Assembly (NCBI GenBank): GCA_964627935.1
Contig: CAZVLB010000005.1
Span: forward strand, 1 to 64,000
Source: JAABVY01 sp964627935
GTDB lineage: Bacteria > Zixibacteria > MSB-5A5 > JAABVY01
Direction of reading: 5' to 3'
DNA: 64,000 nucleotides
Shown: positions 33,537 to 42,891 of the stretch, in pieces
Layout: each line of letters starts with the position of its first letter
How positions within the stretch are numbered: position 1 is the stretch's first letter
Program-made: the position numbers and the translations under genes
Notes under the pieces: model-generated
Database searches by the model: none
What the model was told of the DNA's origin: nothing
The model's input: the letters and a program-made list of their open reading frames with translations, nothing else

Positions 33537-34805
33537 TTACAGATTGACGGTCATCCACTGGATGTACTGCTGCCATCCCACAGTTGCTGCGATCACGCCG
33601 ACGACCGCTAATACAATGAAGACCGCTTTGCCCCAGTCCTCCGCCTTCAGTGAGCCCAGAAGCAGTGGCTCCTGCGAGAGGTAGGCGCTGGCGGCATACA
33701 GTTCTTCGCCGATCAGTGTGTAGTCGCAGGCGACAATAAAGAATGGCAGCTGAGCCACCTGGTCGGTACCGGCGATCTGGATCGACCCTGCCAGAGATCC
33801 GGTTTCCGCAAGAAGCAGTGATTCAGCATAAAATATTCCCAGGTAGAAGTTCGATGCCGGAAGTTCCCGCAGCATCAAACCATTGACAGCCGCAACATAG
33901 GCGAACTGGCTCTGGGTCACGAAGAAAACATTGTCCTCCTCGTAGGTATCCGGACGGCCCGCCTCGGTGTAGGCGTTTTTGACCACCTCCTGTGCGACTG
34001 TCATCACAATCGGATCGTAGCAGGGCACCATCAGTGAACTCTGATGTTCGGCGACCTTTTTGGCCACGCGTCCCAGGATTGTAAATGAACAGATCGTGGC
34101 GATATCGGATGCGGTTCCGAGACCGAGCACATACAGAATCGGTTTGCCCATCTCGGTAGCGCGTCCGATCGCCTCGTCCACAGCATCGATACCGGACAGA
34201 GGACGGACATAAAGCTTTTTGCCCGTTCGGGCCACAAAAATAAAATAGACCGTGAAAATGAAAAATAAAAGCACGGCTCCGGCTACCGGCGCCTTACCGG
34301 TGTGGAACCATTCACCCGCAGCGGTTACCGGCCCGACAGATTCCGAATCGGAAAATGCGGCACCATCCTGCGCCACTGTGCGGATCCTGTACCAGTATTG
34401 CTTGCCGTTGGGCATCGGGTCAGCGCCGCCTTTCTTATCTCCCCGGTCAGTAAATTGAAAGACACCATAGGGCACTGAACGGCGCATTGACCAATCGATT
34501 TCGCCGCCTTCAGTCTTCTCACCGCGCCAGATCTGATATGATGTCACATAATTCCCGCTACCGTCATCATCCGGCGATAGCTCCCATTCCAGATCAATGG
34601 AATGCCCATGATCATTGGGAGAATCCTCAACACTTGTCAGAGTTGCCGGTGCGGGGGGCTCGACCTCCGGTTCCTGTTCAGCTTCCAGAGTATCGCCCTG
34701 TGTGGTCATCTGATCGGGCGCCTGAGCGGAAAGCGGAACTGCCATAAAGAGACCCAATGCCATAAGCATTACAAGCAGTCTCATATGTAGCAGGTTAACT
34801 TTCAT
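33537..34805 (-). CDS. Module copy A, family a: FN3-like domain, TM and conserved cytoplasmic domain
   Basis: A 422-residue protein. GAGG precedes the ATG at 34805. A signal peptide ends near LSAQA; an FN3-like domain follows (about 60-165, with DSPNDHGHSIDLEWELSPDD); then a TM near 178-196, a cytoplasmic domain of about 190 residues, and a C-terminal TM. The cytoplasmic part is shared with copies B and C: AVDEAIGRATEMGKPILYV, ILGRVAKKVAE and ACDYTLIGEELYAASAYLS. I believe this region corresponds to DUF6754, but that is from memory. Copy A is the most diverged of the three. Confidence 0.78.
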   Translation of the reverse strand: MKVNLLHMRLLVMLMALGLFMAVPLSAQAPDQMTTQGDTLEAEQEPEVEPPAPATLTSVEDSPNDHGHSIDLEWELSPDDDGSGNYVTSYQIWRGEKTEGGEIDWSMRRSVPYGVFQFTDRGDKKGGADPMPNGKQYWYRIRTVAQDGAAFSDSESVGPVTAAGEWFHTGKAPVAGAVLLFFIFTVYFIFVARTGKKLYVRPLSGIDAVDEAIGRATEMGKPILYVLGLGTASDIATICSFTILGRVAKKVAEHQSSLMVPCYDPIVMTVAQEVVKNAYTEAGRPDTYEEDNVFFVTQSQFAYVAAVNGLMLRELPASNFYLGIFYAESLLLAETGSLAGSIQIAGTDQVAQLPFFIVACDYTLIGEELYAASAYLSQEPLLLGSLKAEDWGKAVFIVLAVVGVIAATVGWQQYIQWMTVNL

Positions 34806-34823
34806 AAGCACCTCTATATTATT

Positions 34824-35585
34824 TTATCTGATTAATCCGAGCCAGTCGCCGAACAGGTATGTCATCCTTCCGGCCAGAAGAGAGATACGCGCCATGACCG
34901 TATAACCGAATCCCGCGCCGAATGTCAGCATCAGGACCAGGATACCGATTCTGGCCGCACCTCCAAAGAATCCCTTATGCTCTTTGGAAAAGAAAAAATA
35001 TATCAGTCCGCAGATTACACCCACGAAAATAAATATATTCGAGAAACTGGAAATAAATGTATCCATGCCGCTGGTTCCCTCGACATACAGCGGAACCATG
35101 GTATTATTAACCTGCTGAATGAAGTCTGAACGAAGATACCTGATCAGATTCAGTCCGGCGGTAGTGCCGACAATAAAGGCCAGCGCCCAGCGCGATATCC
35201 ATCCACCCTTGGGAGAGAGACGCATCAAGAGCAGTACACCCAGAGCCAGCGGGATCAGGAAAAAGTAGTCCGGTTCCTTTTCGGCCAGTGCCGGAAGAGA
35301 GCTTTTTACAAGTGGCGGTGCAAGCTTGGCCACCAGGTTGGGCATCATCGTGCCCCAGAAACCCATTATCATCCAGTACGCCGCTGAAACTCCCACAAAC
35401 AGATGTTCGGCAAATTTATAGTAGGGATTGTCCTTGTACAGGAAGGACATGATAAACAGCGTCAAAAATGCACCGACGGTTACGAAAAATCCATCCCGCA
35501 GAGTTTCACCGGCAATGAAAACACTGATCATGAATGTGCCCACCACGAGCGCGAAGACTATCCATTTTATAACATTCTTATTCAT
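34824..35585 (-). CDS. Module copy B, family d: polytopic membrane protein
   Basis: A 253-residue protein with about seven TM segments. It has FLYKDNPYYKFAEHLFVGVS, YFFFSKEHKGFFGGAARIGI and the terminal FGAGFGYTVMARISLL, matching the family d proteins at 30134 and 38855. It begins 9 bp after the family c gene of copy B and is followed 18 bp later by copy A, with no terminator between, so the copies are probably co-transcribed. Confidence 0.75.
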   Translation of the reverse strand: MNKNVIKWIVFALVVGTFMISVFIAGETLRDGFFVTVGAFLTLFIMSFLYKDNPYYKFAEHLFVGVSAAYWMIMGFWGTMMPNLVAKLAPPLVKSSLPALAEKEPDYFFLIPLALGVLLLMRLSPKGGWISRWALAFIVGTTAGLNLIRYLRSDFIQQVNNTMVPLYVEGTSGMDTFISSFSNIFIFVGVICGLIYFFFSKEHKGFFGGAARIGILVLMLTFGAGFGYTVMARISLLAGRMTYLFGDWLGLIR

Positions 35586-35594
35586 AACGCATTA

Positions 35595-36485
35595 TCAGAC
35601 ATTCTGCTTTGGATCACCGTATCTTGACCTGTACAGGAAATACATGACATTACCAAAGACAATGAAAAACATGATCACAATATGGGCCACCATCTGGGCC
35701 ACCATCATATTCATACCGGCTGTGGGCCGATCCTTGAATTCTTCATTATACTGATCGAGCACATGGCTCTCATATTCGGCCGCGCCCCTGATACCACCCA
35801 GGAGACCAACCAGCTGATTGGGATAATAGGGATAAAGCTGTGGCGCGCTGACAGCCGTACAGGCCCCGCCGATGGGGATATTGCCCGGATCACCGGCGAA
35901 CAGCACCCATTCCTTGATTCCGGGGAAACCGCCGCCAAAGGATACAATCAGATCCATGTCCTTGAGACTGACAATCGGCTGCATCATCGGAATCGAATCA
36001 ATATCCGTACCCTCGGCATCGGTGCTGTACATACGCTTGAGATCATCCACGATCACACGGATCAGGCCCTGGTTACCGGCTTTGTATCCCAGGTTGACAT
36101 AATCAATCCCGTACCGGAAATTGGGAAACTCCGGTTTGAGCACACTCTCCACCGTTTCCACTGTAAGACTATGACCAGTGGCCCAGACCGCCATAAGATA
36201 AATTTTATGCTCCTTTTCGGCACAATGCCTGAGCATAACATCGACCATGGGCTGGATTTCCGGAGCCGTGGTCGGGCCATAATCGAATGAGAACATTACC
36301 TTTGATCCGGGCGGAAGATCCTCGACATAATCGTACAGGTCGAGCACTATCTGCGAGGGCTTCTCTTCGAAACGCAAGCCCAGAAGAAGCGGGATAATCA
36401 CAGCCAGGGCGATGAAGATAAAGATATATCTCCTGTCGATAAACTGCAGTTTCTCAATTAAAGATCTTTTATTTTCACCGTTCAT
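35595..36485 (-). CDS. Module copy B, family c: bitopic protein with extracytoplasmic domain
   Basis: A 296-residue protein with an N-terminal TM after FIDRRYIFIF, a soluble domain, and a C-terminal TM. Family motifs are VMFSFDYGPTTAPEIQPM, YGIDYVNLGYKAGNQ, and LVGLLGGIRGAAEYESHV immediately before the last TM. The conserved FDY.P segment and the E.QPM acidic/proline motif are shared with copy C (FDYDPPSAPELQPM), a possible ligand-binding loop. No family is recognised. Confidence 0.75.
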   Translation of the reverse strand: MNGENKRSLIEKLQFIDRRYIFIFIALAVIIPLLLGLRFEEKPSQIVLDLYDYVEDLPPGSKVMFSFDYGPTTAPEIQPMVDVMLRHCAEKEHKIYLMAVWATGHSLTVETVESVLKPEFPNFRYGIDYVNLGYKAGNQGLIRVIVDDLKRMYSTDAEGTDIDSIPMMQPIVSLKDMDLIVSFGGGFPGIKEWVLFAGDPGNIPIGGACTAVSAPQLYPYYPNQLVGLLGGIRGAAEYESHVLDQYNEEFKDRPTAGMNMMVAQMVAHIVIMFFIVFGNVMYFLYRSRYGDPKQNV

Positions 36486-36492
36486 AATATTC

Positions 36493-37206
36493 TTACTTGC
36501 TGTCCGATCCGAGATAAGTTCTCTCCACGCCCAGGATCAGCCTCAGCGCCATTGAAATAACACCCAGCGCGATACCGATAATAATCGCTCTCTGACCGGC
36601 CAGGTTAGGCACATTCATGATCCAGTCGGTCAGGTCGGGAACGAAGCGGAAAATACCGGCCATCCAATGCATGAAGCCCGGCCATGAACCCTCAATACCA
36701 TCGGCGATCAAAGTCGGGGCCGGTGTTCGTCCCAGGAGAATCACAAAGGCGGCCGATAACAGGATCGTGGCATCAATGTTCTTGGCACGAAATGCGCGAT
36801 AGGATGCCGAGGCCACGAAAAATGCCAGCAGAGCGTACATGGTGCCTTGCAGGGGCGTAAAGATCGAATCATACAGGTTCGTGAACAATGCACCCGGGGC
36901 ACTGACATCACCCTGCAAACCCTGGGGATTGCCGATCTTAAATAAGCCGGCTATGAGCATGACGAAAAAGCCGACCAGGGTAACGATCGAAAACGGCCAG
37001 TCTTTTTTCTTTCCGTATACTTTGATAAAATGCACACGGCAGAGATTGCCTCCACCCAGAAGAAACGCGAAGACTGCGATAATATCAAAATAGAGCGAGA
37101 AGTCCTCGCCCAGGCTTCCGAAGGGCCGATGCGGTATAAACTCGGCGATAATCAGAATCGAGCCGACAAAGAATGTAATCAGTATAGGTATAGTTCTACG
37201 CAGCAT
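36493..37206 (-). CDS. Module copy B, family b: six-TM membrane protein
   Basis: A 237-residue protein with six predicted TM segments. It ends with IALGVISMALRLILGVERTYLGSD, the family signature. Between TM3 and TM4 there is only a loop of about 25 residues, exactly where copy A carries its propeller insert. TM4 runs into the conserved ASASYRAFRAKN. The N-terminus is predicted cytoplasmic, so this loop faces outwards. Function unknown. Confidence 0.75.
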   Translation of the reverse strand: MLRRTIPILITFFVGSILIIAEFIPHRPFGSLGEDFSLYFDIIAVFAFLLGGGNLCRVHFIKVYGKKKDWPFSIVTLVGFFVMLIAGLFKIGNPQGLQGDVSAPGALFTNLYDSIFTPLQGTMYALLAFFVASASYRAFRAKNIDATILLSAAFVILLGRTPAPTLIADGIEGSWPGFMHWMAGIFRFVPDLTDWIMNVPNLAGQRAIIIGIALGVISMALRLILGVERTYLGSDSK

Positions 37207-37209
37207 ATT

Positions 37210-38598
37210 TTATCCCGCAACAAACCACGATCTTACCGTTTCCGCCCAGTTAAGCGCGGTCGGGTCGCCGGTAATGGCGGCCACGGTAAACAGAATCGTT
37301 CCCAGTGATATAAATATCATAGCAATGACTTTTCCAACATCCTGCCCCTTGAGTGATCCGAGCTGTTTCGGTTCACCCGAGAGATAGGCCGAGGCGGCAA
37401 AGAGTTCCTCGCCGATCAATGTGTAATCGCAGGCGGCCACAAAGAAGGGCAGCTGGGCCGGCATGGCTGTACCGGCGATCTGAATCGCGCCGATTGAATT
37501 TCCGGTCTCGGCCATAATCAGCGACTCGGCGAAAAAAGCCCCCAGGTAAAAACAGGTGGCCGGTTTTTCACGAACCATGATACCGTCAACAGCAGCCACA
37601 TAACCGAACTGTTCATCGGTCAGGTAATAAACCATTTCATCAGAATAAGCATCCGGACGGCCCGCGGAAAGGTAGGCCTCCTTGATTGTCTCGCGCGCCG
37701 TGGTCATGACGATCGAACGCGAAACCGGCATATTTATCTTGGTATCGTATTCGGCGATTGTCTTGGCGATCCTGCCCAGAATTGTAATACCGGCCACAGT
37801 CTGGACATCATCCATATCCTGAATGCCGGGAATAAACAGAATCGACTTGCCCATTTCCGTAGCACGGCCAATGGCCTCATCAATAGCCTGCAAACCGCCG
37901 ATGCGACGTAAAAACAGCTGACGGCCGCTGCGGGCCATGGTGATAAATACCACTACCGACAGGCAGATGATCAGCCCGATAACCAGGGTATCGAGGTCCC
38001 TGGAATTGAACCATTGCTCCTTAGACCTGACCGGCCCGGCAACCTCCGACACCGGCAGGGCATCATCGCGAAATGCGGTCAATATACTTTCGCTGTCATA
38101 GGAATAAAGCATGGCCACATTATCGGGACCAAGCTCACCCACGATCGGGTGTTGCGATGAGATTGAATCGATTACCTGATTGGAGAGGGCCACAACCGTA
38201 TCAGGGAAGGGCACGGTAAAGACCTTGTAATAGTAATCGATCTTGTCATCAGTATTGATATTGATAAAATTATTGTCGCGATGATTGACAACCCCAACCG
38301 GTATGAATCCGCTATTGGGATTGGTGGAGCGCATAATCAGGTACTTGGAAACGGCATTGGCTTCCTCGGTATCGTCAGCGGACAGATCCCAGCTGATATG
38401 AATCTCGCCACCGGCATCATCGGGATTGTCCTCGGCAATGACATTCGTGGCGGGAGCGACATCGGGAATCCAGTCAACACTATCCTGAACCATCAATGTG
38501 TCTTCAGGTTGAATCTCCTCGGGAGTCTGCGCATAAACCGCAGCGCAGAGAAAGAGCGTAAGAAGCAGAACTATGAGGGGTGCTGGTCTTGTATTCAT
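37210..38598 (-). CDS. Module copy B, family a: FN3-like domain, TM and conserved cytoplasmic domain
   Basis: A 462-residue protein. The ATG at 38598 gives a clean signal peptide (ending near VYAQT); the longer frame lacks one. The FN3-like domain has EDNPDDAGGEIHISWDLS; a TM lies near 255-275; the cytoplasmic domain contains AIDEAIGRATEMGKSILFI, TILGRIAKTIAEYDTK and AACDYTLIGEELFAASAYLS, followed by GSLKGQDVGK and a last TM. It is closer to copy C than to copy A. It starts after a 256-bp gap that ends copy C. Confidence 0.78.
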   Translation of the reverse strand: MNTRPAPLIVLLLTLFLCAAVYAQTPEEIQPEDTLMVQDSVDWIPDVAPATNVIAEDNPDDAGGEIHISWDLSADDTEEANAVSKYLIMRSTNPNSGFIPVGVVNHRDNNFININTDDKIDYYYKVFTVPFPDTVVALSNQVIDSISSQHPIVGELGPDNVAMLYSYDSESILTAFRDDALPVSEVAGPVRSKEQWFNSRDLDTLVIGLIICLSVVVFITMARSGRQLFLRRIGGLQAIDEAIGRATEMGKSILFIPGIQDMDDVQTVAGITILGRIAKTIAEYDTKINMPVSRSIVMTTARETIKEAYLSAGRPDAYSDEMVYYLTDEQFGYVAAVDGIMVREKPATCFYLGAFFAESLIMAETGNSIGAIQIAGTAMPAQLPFFVAACDYTLIGEELFAASAYLSGEPKQLGSLKGQDVGKVIAMIFISLGTILFTVAAITGDPTALNWAETVRSWFVAG

Positions 38599-38854
38599 CT
38601 TCAAAAAATGAAGAGCCTCGCAACCGTCAGTTGCGGGCCCCAACTATTTCTATTTTGCTGCTCTCTTCTGATTCATATTTACTTATCAAGCTGACTGTCA
38701 AAAATCAAATTTCATTATAACAGTTTGCATTGGCGCAAGTCAAGTAATTTATGGCTTTTCCTGTACCCGGAACAGATGTAATAAACCAGGCATGAGCCAT
38801 TGAAAAACGATCAAAATTCGGATTTGTGCAGATTAGAGTGAGAAAAGTTGATGA
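38599..38854. other. Gap between module copies C and B
   Basis: Gene-free, 256 bp, AT-rich; the only sizeable gap within the operon. I see no clear terminator. A second promoter for copies B and A could lie here, but I cannot place one with confidence. Confidence 0.4.
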
Positions 38855-39703
38855 TTACTTTATGAGTTTGAGCCAGTCAACCAGAAGAAAATCGATTCTT
38901 CCGATTAGAAGCGACATACGGCTCATAACCGTATAGCCGAATGAAGCGCCAAAGGTTACCATCAGAAACCATATTCCCACGGTGGCCGCTCCACCGAAAA
39001 ATCCGGTATGCTCCTTGGAGAAGAAGAAATAAATCAAACCGCAGAAAACACCCATGAAGATAATTAAACCGGTCAAATTGAAGGGCATGGTCAGGCTGAA
39101 ATACGTTCCCACCCCGCAGGCCACCAGCGCGATCAGGAAGAAAAACAGCTTGGTTGTCAGGGGCAGTTCTATCTGTGAACCACGGCTGAACAGCATTACT
39201 CCGATAGTCAGTATCAGCACAGTAAAGACAAGTACATTACCGATTATTACTCCCCCTGTGGCCACCCATGATATCGAATCCGGGAAACTCACCAGGGGCT
39301 GAATCGTGGAGCCGATCTGACGAACCGCATTGGAAACAAGATAATTGATCAGGTACAATCCAGCTGTACCGCCCACAACCACTGCCAGCGGCCAGCGTGA
39401 AATCCATCCGATAGCCGGGATCAAACGCAGGAGCATCATCAATCCCAGAATACCCGCGCCGACATAAAGCAGGTTATACTGGAACTGCCCCTGTGTGAAA
39501 AGCGCCTCCACAGCGGGACTGAAATTCTCCCAGAACTTGGCGTGCAGATTCTGCCAGAACAGCGAAGCAAACCAGTAACCGGCCGAGAGACCAACAAAAA
39601 TCGCCTCGGAGAATTTGTACCAGGGATTGTCCTTGTATAGAAAGGACATTATGCCCAGGGTTAAAAACGCGGCTATCCAAACACCAAATGTACCGGATTC
39701 CAT
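38855..39703 (-). CDS. Module copy C, family d: polytopic membrane protein
   Basis: A 282-residue protein, the longest family d member. It keeps FLYKDNPWYKFSEAIFVGLS, IYFFFSKEHTGFFGGAATVG and FGASFGYTVMSRMSLL, but has an additional stretch of about 50 residues with two more TM segments in the middle (around LILTIGVMLFSRGSQIEL). It starts 6 bp after family c. Function unknown. Confidence 0.75.
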   Translation of the reverse strand: MESGTFGVWIAAFLTLGIMSFLYKDNPWYKFSEAIFVGLSAGYWFASLFWQNLHAKFWENFSPAVEALFTQGQFQYNLLYVGAGILGLMMLLRLIPAIGWISRWPLAVVVGGTAGLYLINYLVSNAVRQIGSTIQPLVSFPDSISWVATGGVIIGNVLVFTVLILTIGVMLFSRGSQIELPLTTKLFFFLIALVACGVGTYFSLTMPFNLTGLIIFMGVFCGLIYFFFSKEHTGFFGGAATVGIWFLMVTFGASFGYTVMSRMSLLIGRIDFLLVDWLKLIK

Positions 39704-39709
39704 AAATTA

Positions 39710-40582
39710 TCAGACCTTAATTTTCTTTTCTCTGCCAATTACGAAATATGCGATATTTCCAATGATAATAAAGAACATGACCACTGCATGAGCGATTGTC
39801 TGCGAAAACATATACCTTGTGCCTTTGTCCTTGTAGTCGACACCATCCTGCTCATAACGGGAAATCACACCCTCGATCTCGGCCGCCCCGCGCATACCGC
39901 CAGCCAGCCCGACGACCTGTCCGGAATTATAGTAGGGATACACCTGCGGTGCCTGGACAGCCGTATTGCCGGCGCCCAGACGCACATGATAGCGGTCAAC
40001 CGCCACCTGCACCCATTCCACCGTGCCCGGATATCCGGCCGAAAAGTTGATCGAAAAATCTATATCATTGAAATTTTTGATTCCGCGCATCAACGGTAAA
40101 TCGATATAGCGATTACCGGCATAATCCTTTTTGAACATATCCTGGAATGATGACCCCATACGCTGGATAACGAATTCATTACCGGCCTGAAAACCGAGAT
40201 TGACATAGTCAATACCGTAAACATAGGACTCAGCATCGATATCATCATCCTCAAATGCACTCTGCAACGCGATATTGGCCTGAATCGGTCCCTGCGGCCA
40301 GAGTCCCATGATAATTATTTTGAGCCGTTTTTTCAGACAGAACTTCATCAGGGCGTCCGCCATTGGCTGCAATTCCGGAGCTGAAGGGGGATCATAATCG
40401 AAAGACATCAACACCTTGGAACCGGGCTGAAGCTCATCCAGGGCGGTATAAAGCGACTGCACCTCGCGTGAGATTGACAGCTCGAAATCAACCTCAAGAA
40501 ACATCGGCACAGTCAACGCCAGAAACACAAACAGGAAAATCCAGCGCCGATCCAATGCCAGCAATGTTCTCCAGAAATTCAT
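39710..40582 (-). CDS. Module copy C, family c: bitopic protein with extracytoplasmic domain
   Basis: A 290-residue protein. The ATG at 40582 shares one base with the previous stop (TGATG) and has GGGGAG upstream. It has an N-terminal TM following ALDRRWIFLF, an extracytoplasmic domain and a C-terminal TM. Motifs are VLMSFDYDPPSAPELQPM, YGIDYVNLGFQAGNE and VGLAGGMRGAAEIEGVI. It is collinear with copy B, with similar length and spacing of all three motifs. Confidence 0.75.
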   Translation of the reverse strand: MNFWRTLLALDRRWIFLFVFLALTVPMFLEVDFELSISREVQSLYTALDELQPGSKVLMSFDYDPPSAPELQPMADALMKFCLKKRLKIIIMGLWPQGPIQANIALQSAFEDDDIDAESYVYGIDYVNLGFQAGNEFVIQRMGSSFQDMFKKDYAGNRYIDLPLMRGIKNFNDIDFSINFSAGYPGTVEWVQVAVDRYHVRLGAGNTAVQAPQVYPYYNSGQVVGLAGGMRGAAEIEGVISRYEQDGVDYKDKGTRYMFSQTIAHAVVMFFIIIGNIAYFVIGREKKIKV

Positions 40583-41232
40583 CAATCACTCCCCAGATAT
40601 GAACGTTCGATTCCCAGGATGATTCTGAGCGATGTCGATACCGTACCGAGTGCGATACCAATCAGGATGGCACGCTGTCCGGCTGTATTTAAAACCTGCA
40701 TAATAAAGTCGGATATAGTTGAAAGCACTTTCCAGTCGGCGGGCAGGAATCCGAGAATCAACTCATCGAAAAGCACACGCCCGGAAAGCACCAGAAAAGC
40801 CGCTCCCAGAAGCAATGTGGCCTGGAAATTCCTGGCACGGAACGCCCGATATGAAGCCGAGGCCACATAAAAGGCCAGCATCGCGAACATGGTCGCCGAA
40901 AGCGGGGTGTATATATTATTGTAGAGCCAGTCAAACCTGGTGCCCGGTTCCTGGAACCCGGGACCCTCGTAGATACCGGTCAAGGCCATGGTCAGCCATG
41001 AGATGATAATCACCAGCGAGAAAAACCAGTCTTTCTTGCGCTTGGCGACATTGAGCATCGACAGTTTCAAAAGATTCAGGGCGCCCAGCCAGATCGCACA
41101 GGCGGCAATAATCGAAAGCCAGTCGGTGAACAGATGCTCGACTTTGTCAAAAGGTGTATGCGGTACGAAATACTGCACGATAAATGCAATGCCAACGACC
41201 GCTGTGATAATTAAGGGTATCTCTCGTCTCAT
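40582..41232 (-). CDS. Module copy C, family b: six-TM membrane protein
   Basis: A 216-residue, six-TM protein, 3 bp after family a. It ends IALGTVSTSLRIILGIERSYLGSD and contains TMFAMLAFYVASASYRAFRARN. The outward loop between TM3 and TM4 is short (YEGPGFQEPGTRFDW), the position of the propeller in copy A. No recognised family. Confidence 0.75.
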   Translation of the reverse strand: MRREIPLIITAVVGIAFIVQYFVPHTPFDKVEHLFTDWLSIIAACAIWLGALNLLKLSMLNVAKRKKDWFFSLVIIISWLTMALTGIYEGPGFQEPGTRFDWLYNNIYTPLSATMFAMLAFYVASASYRAFRARNFQATLLLGAAFLVLSGRVLFDELILGFLPADWKVLSTISDFIMQVLNTAGQRAILIGIALGTVSTSLRIILGIERSYLGSD

Positions 41233-41235
41233 ATC

Positions 41236-42789
41236 CTAAACTCTAAAGAACTGGGTAAAATCGAACCAGCCGAATGTCTGCACGATAGCTCCGATTGCCA
41301 GCAAAATTAAAAGCAATGCCTTGCCGACATCCTGGCCCTTGAGCGATCCCAGGAGTTTCGGCTCGCGCGACAGATAGGCCGAAGCCGCGAACAGTTCCTC
41401 GCCGATCAGGGTGTAATCGCAGGCGGCCACAAAGAACGGCAGCTGGGCCGGCATAGCCGTACCGGCGATCTGAATCGCGCCGATCGAATTACCGGTCTCG
41501 GCCAGGATCAATGATTCAGCGTAAAACGCACCCATATAAAATATTGTTGCCGGCCTCTGACGGACCATCTTGCCGTCAATAGCGGCGGCATAACCGAACT
41601 GATCATCGGTCAGGTAATGCACCATATCTTCATGGAATGCCTCCGGACGGCCGGCATTCATATATGCTTCCTTGACAATTTCACGGGCCGTAACCATCAC
41701 CAGCGAACGGGACACCGGCACCTCCAGCTTGGTTTCCAGCTCTGCTGTCAGACGGGCAACTCGTCCCAAAATAGTGACCCCGGCGATAGTCTGGATATTC
41801 TCCATATCCTGTGTGCCGGGCACATAAAAAATCTCTTTGCCCATCTCGGTCGCACGGCCGACTGCCTCCTCGACAGCATCCAGGCCGGCGATCTTGCGAA
41901 TATAAAGCTCCTTGCCCTTGCGGGCCTGGCGAATGAAATACAGAATAAATGAACTGATCAGAACCGCCAGAATGAAGACATAACCACGGTTCATGTTAAA
42001 CCAGCTCTTTTGGGCCTTAACCGGTCCGGCCACCTCCGACATGGCCATCATATCCCGACCCAGGAACTGGCCCATTGAAACCAGCTGATATGGATCGGAG
42101 TTGACCATGCTCTCGGCCGCAAATCTCAGGATCGGAGCCAGAGGTGAAATCATCTGGGTAACTGTCCACGAGGGCGCCAAACCTGCCGGACCGCTTATGT
42201 CGGAATAGGGACTGAAATTTGCCCAGATCGATTTTCTGGCCAGGTCGGACTCGAATCCATCCAGATAATCATAATAACGGTAATTATCTTCGATCAATGA
42301 AAGTCCCAGCCTGATCGGACTGATAGTCAACCAGGGATGGACTTTTTTCAGACGGTCCATCTGGCTGGATGTGATCTCGACATCCCATTGAATCGGCTCA
42401 AAAATGCTCTTGAATGGATAGGCGGCCAGAACATATTCATAGGTAGCTTTATTATTTACTGAATTATCAAAGCCCGAAATGCTGTGATAAGTGGCGGTGG
42501 TGATAAAACTGAATTCCTGATCCGGCGAGGTCCTGCGCCCGATCATGTATTTTTCGACACGACCGCGTTTGCCCCACAGGTTGTCATCAGGAGATAGCTC
42601 CCAGCGCAATCTCAGCGATCCGCCATTATCATTGGGCGTATCCTTGACTGTGAATTCGGGGGGGGGTTCGAGTTTAAACCTGTTCAGGAAATCGAAATTG
42701 TACTTTTCACGGGAAAGATCCTGGGCGATAAGGGAGCTGCTCAGCAGTAAAATAACCAATAATAATGTTACCGTTTTTCCAGATCGCAT
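41236..42789 (-). CDS. Module copy C, family a: FN3-like domain, TM and conserved cytoplasmic domain
   Basis: A 517-residue protein and the first membrane gene of the operon. A signal peptide ends near SLIAQD. The FN3-like domain has KDTPNDNGGSLRLRWELSPDD, followed by an extra extracytoplasmic stretch of about 130 residues absent from copy A. A TM near 270-287 and a cytoplasmic domain follow (AVEEAVGRATEMGKEIFYV, TILGRVARLTAELETK, AACDYTLIGEELFAASAYLS, GSLKGQDVGK), then the last TM. The cytoplasmic domain is nearly superimposable on copy B. Confidence 0.78.
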   Translation of the reverse strand: MRSGKTVTLLLVILLLSSSLIAQDLSREKYNFDFLNRFKLEPPPEFTVKDTPNDNGGSLRLRWELSPDDNLWGKRGRVEKYMIGRRTSPDQEFSFITTATYHSISGFDNSVNNKATYEYVLAAYPFKSIFEPIQWDVEITSSQMDRLKKVHPWLTISPIRLGLSLIEDNYRYYDYLDGFESDLARKSIWANFSPYSDISGPAGLAPSWTVTQMISPLAPILRFAAESMVNSDPYQLVSMGQFLGRDMMAMSEVAGPVKAQKSWFNMNRGYVFILAVLISSFILYFIRQARKGKELYIRKIAGLDAVEEAVGRATEMGKEIFYVPGTQDMENIQTIAGVTILGRVARLTAELETKLEVPVSRSLVMVTAREIVKEAYMNAGRPEAFHEDMVHYLTDDQFGYAAAIDGKMVRQRPATIFYMGAFYAESLILAETGNSIGAIQIAGTAMPAQLPFFVAACDYTLIGEELFAASAYLSREPKLLGSLKGQDVGKALLLILLAIGAIVQTFGWFDFTQFFRV

Positions 42790-42891
42790 AAAAATCCAGG
42801 TTGGAGCTTGTCAATCAATGGCTGTCCGGGGTATTACCCGAACAGCCGTCAAATAACTTCTCAAATCATTTATAGTCAAGCAAAAAAGGCC

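Noticed and set aside
32465..33547. Long plus-strand frame (360 codons) opposite the propeller-containing membrane protein
   Set aside because: It mirrors the repeat-rich codons of the minus-strand gene, has no ribosome site or known motif, and would oppose a tightly packed operon.
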